Origin: Lachnospiraceae bacterium
GTDB taxonomy: Bacteria > Bacillota > Clostridia > Lachnospirales > Lachnospiraceae
NCBI GenBank assembly: GCA_014804185.1
Contig: JAAVAG010000021.1
Coordinates: 1-5,878, forward strand
DNA: 5,878 nt
Direction: 5' to 3'
The translations under genes and the position numbers were made by a program. Under the pieces are notes generated by a model. That model saw only the letters and a list, made by a program, of their open reading frames with translations, was not told where the DNA came from and did no database searches. Shown one piece after another: positions 1 through 5,185 of this stretch (position 1 is the first letter of the stretch; every line of letters begins with the position of its first letter).

Positions 1-1
1 C

Positions 2-205
2 ACTCTCCCTCCGATGGGTAAAGTGACCGTTCCAACCGCTATCGCACGGTTTCCGAAAGATATTTTACCTGTACCTAGGCCGTGGATTGAGCGCAATTAC
101 CCCCTTGTCCAGTTCTCGGAGATGCCCTACGGCGGACATTTTACCGCCATGGAAGCCCCCGAACCGTTCGCCAATGCTTTGAGAGAGTTTATAGACCGAC
201 TTTGA
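2..205 (+). CDS. Epoxide-hydrolase-like alpha/beta hydrolase, C-terminal fragment (5' end outside window)
   Basis: This is the last 67 codons of a gene that begins before the window; the frame is open from base 2, so the first ATG (base 14) is probably not the real start. The visible peptide resembles the C-terminus of bacterial epoxide hydrolases of the alpha/beta-hydrolase fold: a VPTAIARFPKDILPVPRPW strand/loop, then EMPYGGHFTAMEAPE, where the His of GGHF is expected to be the catalytic-triad histidine, then a short final helix (FANALREFIDRL). Family members are soluble enzymes that hydrolyse epoxides to diols, but the nucleophile and acid residues lie outside the window, so substrate and activity cannot be judged. 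The stop at 203-205 is 3 nt from the stop of the convergent AraC-HD frame, leaving no room for a separate terminator. Another alpha/beta hydrolase such as a haloalkane dehalogenase is possible but fits less well. Confidence 0.8.
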   Translation, partial: TLPPMGKVTVPTAIARFPKDILPVPRPWIERNYPLVQFSEMPYGGHFTAMEAPEPFANALREFIDRL

Positions 206-208
206 CCT

Positions 209-1647
209 TCAGTTCTGGGTTTCTTCGCGGAATATTCGGTCAAACAACTTGTAAATCACTTCGGGATTGTCTATCATCTGTTGCAGAGATGCAAGGCGCT
301 TTGCGTTGTCGCTCCACGGTAGCCAGATTTTTAGATAGCCGTTGCGACCGTATTTCTTTTCAAGATGTTCCAATGTCCGGCGGTAGTGACCTTCTCGGTC
401 AAGGTCGGGATAGTTTTTGAGCCCATATTGAATGGTGCGACGTATAATTGTCTCACCATTGATAAAACGGTCGGCTTCTGCTACTATCAAACCGTAGTAG
501 TTGCGGGGGCTGCCGCTTTTCGAAGCCCGATGGTCTTCCACGGCCTCACCCATCAGTCGTATCTGTTCCTGCGTGAAACGGGCTTTATAAATTCGTCGGC
601 TTCAAGAATCTTTCGCGAGTCAATATGGTGATTCTCTCGCCCGTTAACCAGTCCGAGATCATGAAAAGCGGCTGTAACATAGACCATTTCTGTATTTATT
701 CCAGGCATTGAAGAAGCTAATTTCATACTCTGCTCAATTACCATATTGACATGATCTGCATGGTGGGCTTTGTCAAATAATGCATCTCGCGGGATAATCT
801 GTTGTTCCACATAGGTGTGTAGCTCGGTATCTATTGTATTCATTCTAACGGTTTTAGGTGTGCATTTATATTTGTTTATAAAGAGGCGGTTGAAATATGT
901 AACATTGGAGAAGCCGACTGAAAAAGCGATTTCAGCAATACTCTCCTCGGTGTTTTTTATGCGCTCTACTGCCCGGTAGAGCCGGAGCTCATTCATATAC
1001 TCTGAGAAAGTATGCCCGGTGTGTCGCTTCATAAATGTGCAGAAAGCTGACTTATTCATCCCGGCATAACGTGCTATTTCGTCGAGGTTTATGTCACGGG
1101 CATAATTGCATGCACAGAATGTCCGTATTCGCTCCATCCGCATCTCGGTTCTGGAGAGCGTATTGTTGCTGCCTACCCGGTGACATGAACTCGTATCCGA
1201 CAGGAATCTCAGAAGTCTGAACATATAGGGGATACGTGCCTCTGCAGTTTTATTACGCACTGAATAGAGTATGGAGACAATATTCTCAAGTGTTGCTCCG
1301 GAATATGAGATTGCCTCGGTTTGCATCCTGATTTTGTCAATGCTATCCTTCATTTCAGGTAATAATGCAGATAGACCGTTTAGCGTGTTGTCCTCAAAAA
1401 ATACTGTAATATTGGCTATGCATCCTTCATTGTCTGTAACTGATGGATCAAACTGCCATACGTGGGGAATATTTGGAGGAAGCAATATCACTTCTCCTTT
1501 GACAATCTTTTCTCGTCTGTCCCCAATGGTTCTCGTGCCTCCTCCATAGATTACGTGAGAGAGTTCCCATTGTGGATGGGAGTGTATGCCGATCTGACGG
1601 TCGGGTGTGACGCGGACATCATCGTATGTGAAAGCGATCTTATCCAT
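209..1647 (-). pseudogene. AraC-family regulator fused to HD-domain phosphohydrolase, broken by a -1 frameshift
   Basis: Reading starts at the ATG at 1647 (MDKIAF); a TTG six codons upstream is possible but less likely. Residues about 1-100 form a cupin-like sensor domain (H22, H24, E28, H62). Residues about 170-268 are a complete AraC double helix-turn-helix, with the second-helix signature SIAEIAFSVGFSNVTYFNRLF and the usual closing KCTPK. An HD-domain phosphohydrolase then begins directly at an internal Met (bases 843-841): DKAHHADH, then AFHDLGLVNGRE with the metal-binding His-Asp pair near bases 663-658. Near base 585 the frame is lost and ends at 553. The family sequence resumes in the next frame (ARFTQEQIRLMGEAVEDHRA, EADRFI, REGHYRR) to the stop at 211-209. 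One extra A in the ATAAAG stretch would join the halves exactly (FIKARFT). I infer loss of the HD activity; the DNA-binding part could still be made. The gene diverges from the acyltransferase, which it might control. Confidence 0.85.
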
Positions 1648-1651
1648 AAGG

Positions 1652-1659
1652 CAAATATA
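1652..1659 (-). promoter_or_regulatory. Possible -7 box (TATATTTG) for the AraC-HD gene
   Basis: On the minus strand TATATTTG matches the Bacteroidetes -7 consensus TAnnTTTG. It ends only 4 nt before the ATG at 1647, so a transcript from it would be nearly leaderless; the match may be chance in an AT-rich spacer. No convincing -33 TTTG was found at the expected distance. Confidence 0.3.
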
Positions 1660-1663
1660 GTTC

Positions 1664-1680
1664 AATTATTTTGAATTATT
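1664..1680. repeat. AATTATT direct repeat, 10-bp period, in the divergent promoter region
   Basis: AATTATT occurs at 1664-1670 and 1674-1680, one helical turn apart, and the stretch also contains TTCAA-N5-TTGAA (1661-1675). Half-sites spaced by about one turn on one side of a divergent regulator promoter fit AraC-type binding, but the sequence is very AT-rich and chance is a serious alternative. Confidence 0.3.
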
Positions 1681-1689
1681 GATAAATCA

Positions 1690-1719
1690 GATGCAATAAA
1701 TTCGCACTAATTTTGCATC
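1690..1719. promoter_or_regulatory. Operator-like dyad GATGCAA-N16-TTGCATC in the divergent promoter region
   Basis: A perfect 7-bp inverted repeat (1690-1696 and 1713-1719) lies between the AraC-HD gene and the acyltransferase. Its right arm overlaps the acyltransferase -7 box, a position where a bound protein would block RNA polymerase. Arm centres are 23 bp apart, a little over two helical turns. That the neighbouring AraC protein binds here is inference from position; AraC proteins more often use direct repeats, so another regulator is possible. Confidence 0.45.
1708..1715 (+). promoter_or_regulatory. -7 promoter box TAATTTTG for the acyltransferase gene
   Basis: TAATTTTG is an exact match to the Bacteroidetes -7 consensus TAnnTTTG. 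It lies 24 nt before the ATG at 1740, giving a short leader, and this argues against the in-frame TTG at 1713 being the start. A TTG at 1679-1681 is the nearest -33-like element but is spaced several bases too far, so the -33 half is not supported. Confidence 0.5.
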
Positions 1720-1739
1720 ATAAAATCAGAATCACAATT

Positions 1740-2915
1740 ATGGCATCAGCATCAATCCCCTTATCCTCAAAACCGAGGTTTAAAATCCTTGACGAGCTGC
1801 GTGGAGTATCAGCGATGATAGTGGTAGCATTTCATTTTTTCGATACTTATTCATCGAACCCGAGCGATCAAATACTGAATCATGGCTATCTTGCCGTTGA
1901 TTTCTTTTTTGTGTTGTCAGACTTTGTGATAGGGTCTGCCTACGATGACCGTTGGAACAGGATGACGACATGGGATTTCTTCAAACGCCGTCTGATACGT
2001 CTGCAACCCATGGTTATACTTGGCACACTGATTGGCGCATTCTGGTTCTATTTCAGTGCCGCACCGGGATTTGAGCTTGTGATGCAGACACCATGGTGGA
2101 AACTGTTTCTCATAATGATTCTTGGTTGCATAATGTTTCCGACACCACCGTCAATGGATATCCGAGGTTGGAAAGAAATAAACTCGCTCAATGGCGCTCA
2201 GTGGTCGCTTCTGTGGGAATATATAGCGAATATTCTCTATGCACTGTTCATTCGCAGATTCAGCACTACGGTTCTCATCGTATTCGTATTGCTATCGGCA
2301 TTTCTGACGATAGATCTTGCCATGAATCTTGATGTGTCCGGGCTGCTTGCAGTGCGTGAGTACGCCAAATATACTGTTATTGGCGGCTTCGGATTGATAC
2401 CCGACCAGATTTACATCGGCATCTGCCGGCTGCTTTATCCCTTCTTCGGAGGATTGTTGCTGTATCGTATGAGCAAATGGCGCATCAAACTCTGCCGAGT
2501 CGCCATGACATGGTGCTCGTTGGCTGTCGTCGGCACACTTGTTGTCCCACACATCGGCGGCGAGACACATGCGTGGGTCAACGGCCTATATTGCGCCATT
2601 GTGATCCTGCTGATATATCCGGCGATTGTAGCAGCAGGAGCCGGCAGTGAACTGAAAGGTCGGCACACAACTACCATCTGCAAGTTTCTCGGCATGATTT
2701 CTTACCCGCTCTACATCACACATTATCCCATGATATATGTGCAGATGAACTGGGCGGCACAGCACGCCGAAGCATCGCTCGGCACGCATATATGGGTCGC
2801 CGTCAGCATATTCATCGCCTCGATTGTAGTTGCCTACGCCAGCGTGAAGGTCTATGACATTCCTGTACGTGAATGGCTGTCCGAAAAATTCATCCGTAGC
2901 CATAAAAAGGTATGA
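1740..2915 (+). CDS. Acyltransferase-3 family (OafA/YrhL-like) integral membrane O-acyltransferase
   Basis: This 391-residue frame has the usual length of an acyltransferase-3 protein: a polytopic inner-membrane enzyme with about ten hydrophobic helices. Relatives transfer acetyl or other acyl groups to sugars of surface polysaccharides or to secondary metabolites. Visible family landmarks are the N-terminal LRGVSAMIVVAFHFF with the presumed catalytic H32, the YLAVDFFFVLS segment, the FFKRRLIRL basic motif, WSLLWEY (155-161, with W155, S156 and E160), and the near-terminal SYPLYITHYP (321-330). The ATG at 1740 was preferred over the TTG at 1713 because the -7 box overlaps that TTG. Three normally conserved positions are changed: the usual LDGLRG reads LDELRG (E19), VLSGF reads VLSDF (D61) and RLHP reads RLQP (Q89). 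The frame is intact, but function may be impaired. The stop overlaps the next start (ATGA), suggesting one transcript with the VOC remnant. The substrate cannot be told from the sequence. Confidence 0.85.
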   Translation: MASASIPLSSKPRFKILDELRGVSAMIVVAFHFFDTYSSNPSDQILNHGYLAVDFFFVLSDFVIGSAYDDRWNRMTTWDFFKRRLIRLQPMVILGTLIGAFWFYFSAAPGFELVMQTPWWKLFLIMILGCIMFPTPPSMDIRGWKEINSLNGAQWSLLWEYIANILYALFIRRFSTTVLIVFVLLSAFLTIDLAMNLDVSGLLAVREYAKYTVIGGFGLIPDQIYIGICRLLYPFFGGLLLYRMSKWRIKLCRVAMTWCSLAVVGTLVVPHIGGETHAWVNGLYCAIVILLIYPAIVAAGAGSELKGRHTTTICKFLGMISYPLYITHYPMIYVQMNWAAQHAEASLGTHIWVAVSIFIASIVVAYASVKVYDIPVREWLSEKFIRSHKKV

Positions 2916-3064
2916 GAATAGAACATATTGCATTATGGACTGAAGACATAGAGCGCCTTAAAGATTTTTATGTAAGGTATTTCGCAGAACCGGTGACGGA
3001 TATTATGAGTGTTATTGAAGATCCGGAAGGTAACCTAATCGAAATCGTATCTGAGAATTCGTGA
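2912..3064 (+). pseudogene. Glyoxalase/VOC-family protein remnant with in-frame internal deletion
   Basis: A 50-codon frame starts in an ATGA overlap with the acyltransferase stop. Its first 24 residues (MRIEHIALWTEDIERLKDFY) are the typical first strand and helix of a vicinal-oxygen-chelate (glyoxalase/dioxygenase) protein. From about residue 34 it reads VIEDPEGNLIEIV, the typical last strands. The middle of the fold, roughly 70-75 residues compared with the usual 120-130, is missing, with a join near base 2984 and AEPVTD probably a leftover of the region before the final strands. The two metal-ligand positions expected at the ends survive (H5 and E44), but a folded active domain seems impossible. 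The deletion keeps the frame, so a peptide may still be made by coupled translation. A genuine small protein is less likely given the matches at both ends. Confidence 0.75.
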
Positions 3065-3103
3065 TACGGCGGTGACAATAAAAAAACGGCAGAAGGAATA
3101 TTT

Positions 3104-3111
3104 TATTTTTG
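3104..3111 (+). promoter_or_regulatory. Possible -7 box TATTTTTG before the RND remnant
   Basis: TATTTTTG matches TAnnTTTG and lies 17 nt upstream of the ATG at 3129. No -33 element is visible. Intact RND pump genes of this type are usually co-transcribed behind a membrane-fusion-protein gene, which is absent here, so this could be a chance match or a promoter left after loss of the upstream partner. Confidence 0.3.
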
Positions 3112-3128
3112 CTGTAATTATTACGGCA

Positions 3129-3595
3129 ATGAGCATAAAGACTTTTATCGACCGACCTGTACTGTCGTGTGTCCTGTCGGTGTTTATAGTTTTACTTGTT
3201 GTAATAGGAGTTTCACGCCCTCCGATGGAGCAGTTCCCTGGAATCGTTCCTCCTGCGGTAGGTGTATCGGTAACTTATACGGGTGCAAATGCCGAGACCC
3301 TGCAACGCTTGGTCATCGCTCCGCTCGAAGAAGCGATAAACGGAGTGGAAGGTATCAACTATATGACATTTTCGGTAAATAACAATGGTCAGGTTATATT
3401 TCCGAGAGGGAACAGACCCTGATATGGCAGCCGTGAACGTACAGAACCGTATTGCGCAGGCTCAGGGACTGTTACCGGCAGAAGTTGTCCAATCTGGTGT
3501 GAACGTACGCAAAAGCCAGAACAGTATGGCAAACGGAGATATGTTCCTCGGCACAATCGCACTACTTACCCCCGCACTTTTTATTCAACTTGCAA
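3129..3595 (+). pseudogene. RND efflux pump inner-membrane subunit (HAE1/AcrB type), frameshifted and massively deleted
   Basis: The ATG at 3129 opens with MSIKTFIDRPVLSCVLSVF, the standard start of Bacteroidales HAE1-type RND transporters: a cytoplasmic N-terminus, a first membrane helix (about residues 11-29) and then the porter sequence (SRPPMEQFPGI, TYTGANAETLQ, APLEEAINGVEG). After residue 89 (base 3395) the frame is lost. The family sequence resumes one frame over as YFREGTDPDMAAVNVQNR and runs to VRKSQNSM (base 3528). It then jumps straight to ANGDMFLGTIALLTPALFI, which resembles the extreme C-terminal membrane helix. About 860 of the roughly 1,040 residues are therefore absent. At the frameshift the family usually has a few more residues (ITVYF), consistent with loss of about 8 nt. 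Readable sequence fades before the IS at 3638. No adaptor or outer-membrane partner gene is present. Confidence 0.85.
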
Positions 3596-3637
3596 ACAGA
3601 AAAATAATACGGGTTTATACCGTTTTGGAATTTTTAT

Positions 3638-3660
3638 ATCGAAGTCATCTAAATTTTTTT
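3638..3660 (+). repeat. Left terminal inverted repeat of the IS5-family element
   Basis: ATCGAAGTCATCTAAA followed by a T-run; pairs with the right end at 4578-4600 (18 of 23 positions). The transposase stop codon (3645-3647) lies within it. Confidence 0.7.
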
Positions 3661-4482
3661 GATTTGTTAAATTTTTTAAGGAATATCACAGCGAAGGCCA
3701 GATAGTTCCACCCCTTCCAACTGGATAGGGTTGTATCAAATCTGCACAGAATGGATCTGAAACTATCCATCCATGCCTTAGTACGTTCAATCACAGACCG
3801 TTCCTTATACATCACTTCATCAAAGAGGTACCCTTCAGAAGGCTCTCCATTTCGAGTGTTCGGACAGACATTGGCAATAATCCCATATTTGTCAGGCGCC
3901 TGTCGAAAAGACCGGCCGTCAAAGCCGGCATCGGCGTTATTGAATATACCATCAAGAGAAATCCCACATCCGTCCAACTGAAAAGCTATTCTGTCTACGC
4001 TCTCCTTTATCTCATAAAGATCAGCATGATTACCTTTCTGGGGTTCGGAGATCGCCAACGGCAGACCCTGTCTATCTGTAAAATAAATAGAATTGGTTGT
4101 CTTGCATTTTCTTCCGTCCTTGATATTCAACACTTTCGCCTCCACGTACCGCCGGAGTATGCGTACCGTCAATGTGAGATAGCGACAAATCAACAAGATG
4201 ACGGTATTTCCTTACCAACCGGGAAAACATCTTTTCCCAGTCTCCGGGCTTGCACCATTTCCTGTAATGGTAGAATACGGTCCTGTAACATGGTATCTCT
4301 CCCTCAAAGAAATGACATACCGGCATATGCTCCCGCTGACAACCGGTCTTGAGCTTGAAGAGTATGGCCATGACAATCGATAAATGGTCGAATTTACTGG
4401 TGAATCCTCTTTTGGCAATGCTCAGATGGGGCATAATCTCTTTTTTTATTGTATCTTTGTCGAGTACAGCGTATTTTGGCAA
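3645..4482 (-). CDS. IS5-family DDE transposase in two overlapping frames (orfA 4482-4072, orfB 4196-3645)
   Basis: The upstream frame starts at a TTG (4482), as an in-frame TAA lies just above and the first ATG is 16 codons further in. It has the N-terminal IS5 domain (IMPHLSIAKRGF, LFKLKTGCQ, VFYHYRKW) and the first catalytic Asp in LSHIDGTHTP. The second frame carries the rest of the catalytic core: TDRQGLPLAISEP, the second Asp in NNADAGFDG, and the Glu of the YKERSVIERTKAWM signature, then LAFAVIFLKKF. The two join in GRKK/CKTTNSIYF at a run of four A residues (complement of 4107-4110); one A fewer would give a continuous protein. Either programmed frameshifting makes the full enzyme, as proposed for this IS group, or the copy has an inactivating 1-nt insertion. 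The usual CQWRE is CQREH here, lacking the Trp. All three catalytic acids are present. Confidence 0.8.
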
Positions 4483-4548
4483 TGGTTCAGTATATTAAAG
4501 TGTTACAACCATAATATAGCGAATCTTTATCAGAGTACGCTGTATTTT
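4453..4548. repeat. Two near-identical 25-26 bp subterminal repeats in the IS, with mirror-image cores
   Basis: Bases 4453-4477 and 4523-4548 read ATCTTT(G/A)TC, GAGTAC, a 3-bp core, then GTATTTT, with about 21 of 25 positions identical. The 9-bp centres TACAGCGTA (4465-4473) and TACGCTGTA (4536-4544) are exact reverse complements of each other. The first copy covers the transposase start codons and the second lies upstream, about 70 bp away. Possible roles are transposase binding or autoregulation, or the copy is a decayed duplication of the gene's 5' end. Confidence 0.6.
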
Positions 4549-4577
4549 AATTGTTTACATCAACTTTTAACTTATCT

Positions 4578-4600
4578 AAATTAGTTTAGACGACTTTGAT
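4578..4600 (-). repeat. Right terminal inverted repeat of the IS5-family element
   Basis: Read on the minus strand it begins ATCAAAGTCGTCTAAA and matches the left end. It overlaps a small internal palindrome TCTAAA-TTAG-TTTAGA (4575-4590), which the left end does not have. The TTAT duplication follows at 4601-4604. Confidence 0.7.
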
Positions 4601-4638
4601 TTATTTAGGTTACACCACCAAAATGCAGCCTAAATAAA
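4600..4638. repeat. Perfect 10-bp inverted repeat TTTATTTAGG / CCTAAATAAA, 19-nt loop
   Basis: The arms are 4600-4609 and 4629-4638. No T-run follows on either strand, so a classic intrinsic terminator is not indicated, though it lies just after the stop of the minus-strand DUF3853-like gene and could act as a 3' RNA hairpin. Its left arm spans the IS target duplication, so the IS inserted at the edge of this structure. Confidence 0.55.
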
Positions 4639-4644
4639 CCCAAA

Positions 4645-4954
4645 TCATCTTCTTTTATTAGGTCTTGATTTTGCAGAGGCAAGCTGTAAGGCAAGTTCTG
4701 CGTCAATCACAATCTTACGGTCAACCTGAGTAATTGCATTGTCAATTCGTCCACTTTTTTTAATACGTATTCCTGCATCCGAATATTTCGCATATTCCGG
4801 CTATGCCGTAAACATATCGTTTTTCGGGAGTAGTCTCCTTGATAGGGGCTGTATGGCTTTCGGTGTCGGCTATCTGTCGTGAGAGGAACAATAGCTTTTC
4901 CCCGATCACACTAAAGAAACAAAGGGCGATAAAAGCAACATAAAGTATGGCCAT
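4645..4954 (-). pseudogene. DUF3853-like helix-turn-helix protein, frameshifted
   Basis: The N-terminal frame from the ATG at 4954 contains GEKLLFLSRQIADTE and, after a variable linker, PEKRYVYGIAGICEIFGC, the signature of the small DUF3853 proteins whose C-terminal half is an excisionase-like helix-turn-helix. That frame ends at 4760 (RNTY). The family sequence continues in the next frame as RIKKSGRIDNAITQVDRKIV followed by IDAELALQLA, ending at the stop at 4647-4645. Relatives usually have two to three more residues at the join, so an 8-nt deletion in or near the recognition helix is plausible. The first 14 residues (MAILYVAFIALCFF) are unlike the usual polar N-terminus, so the true start may also be damaged. 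Relatives accompany integrases and mobilisation genes in Bacteroidales integrative elements; their exact role is not established. I infer a relic of such an element. Confidence 0.7.
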
Positions 4955-4980
4955 ACTTATTATGTCCTCATGAGACTCTG

Positions 4981-4988
4981 CAAAATTA
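4981..4988 (-). promoter_or_regulatory. -7 promoter box TAATTTTG for the DUF3853-like gene
   Basis: On the minus strand TAATTTTG is an exact TAnnTTTG match, 26 nt upstream of the ATG at 4954, which supports that codon as the present start. No TTTG is visible at the -33 position; the spot is occupied by the inverted repeat at 5006-5034. Confidence 0.45.
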
Positions 4989-5005
4989 CAATAGACTTTT
5001 CTTAT

Positions 5006-5034
5006 TTGAAGAAAATCCGAACACTTTTCTTCAA
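5006..5034. promoter_or_regulatory. Perfect 10-bp inverted repeat TTGAAGAAAA / TTTTCTTCAA, 9-nt loop
   Basis: The arms are 5006-5015 and 5025-5034. The dyad starts about 17 bp upstream of the -7 box of the minus-strand DUF3853-like gene, where an operator would overlap the -33 region. Alternatively it is a bidirectional terminator-like hairpin ending in TTTTC. The region from 4955 to 5185 holds no convincing gene; it is AT-rich, with this dyad and the one at 5129-5152. Confidence 0.5.
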
Positions 5035-5128
5035 TAAATCGTATGATCTTATTTTTGTTCTGAAAATCTCAAAAACACAAAGCTGTAATATTCAGCGAGT
5101 TGATAAATTTAAGTTGTTATTTTATAAT

Positions 5129-5152
5129 ACTTTGCGAATTTTTTGGCAAAGT
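5129..5152. repeat. Inverted repeat ACTTTGC / GCAAAGT, 10-nt AT-rich loop
   Basis: The 7-bp arms are 5129-5135 and 5146-5152. It lies about 35 bp beyond the stop of the ISL3-family transposase. It may belong to the end of that insertion sequence or form a weak hairpin after the gene. The other end of that element is outside the window, so the boundary cannot be set by comparing its ends. Confidence 0.4.
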
Positions 5153-5185
5153 GAGTAAATTTCAGTGTAACCGAAAAGGTGATGA

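Larger units (their letters stand above)
3638..4600. mobile_element. IS5-family insertion sequence, about 963 bp, with TIRs and TTAT target duplication
   Basis: The ends align as imperfect inverted repeats: left ATCGAAGTCATCTAAA (3638-3653) and, read inward from 4600, ATCAAAGTCGTCTAAA; 14 of 16 match, and 18 of 23 when extended. Directly outside are identical TTAT tetramers (3634-3637 and 4601-4604), a likely target duplication. Size, ends and a transposase in two overlapping frames fit the IS427-like branch of IS5. The transposase stop lies inside the left TIR, as in compact elements. The element separates the RND remnant from the DUF3853-like locus. The ends were set by eye and could shift by a few bases. 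Confidence 0.75.

Noticed and set aside
553..600. Programmed -1 frameshifting in the AraC-HD gene
   Set aside because: There is no canonical slippery heptamer and no obvious downstream structure; a simple 1-nt deletion explains it better in this decayed region.
2292..2933. Minus-strand frames of 86-115 codons opposite the acyltransferase
   Set aside because: They are shadows of a clearly coding gene and show no family resemblance.
3609..3627. ACGG-N7-CCGT followed by TTTT as an intrinsic terminator after the RND remnant
   Set aside because: The stem is only 4 bp, too short in this AT-rich context to support a terminator call.
3645..3981. Plus-strand frames across the IS as a passenger gene
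   Set aside because: They are antisense to well-conserved transposase sequence; the element has no room for cargo.
4912..4954. Signal peptide or membrane helix at the start of the DUF3853-like frame
   Set aside because: The hydrophobic MAILYVAFIALCFF stretch is unlike the soluble family and probably reflects damage or a wrong start.
4970..5158. 62-codon plus-strand frame in the AT-rich gap
   Set aside because: It has no recognisable motif, it runs through both inverted repeats and the opposite-strand promoter, and its composition looks non-coding.
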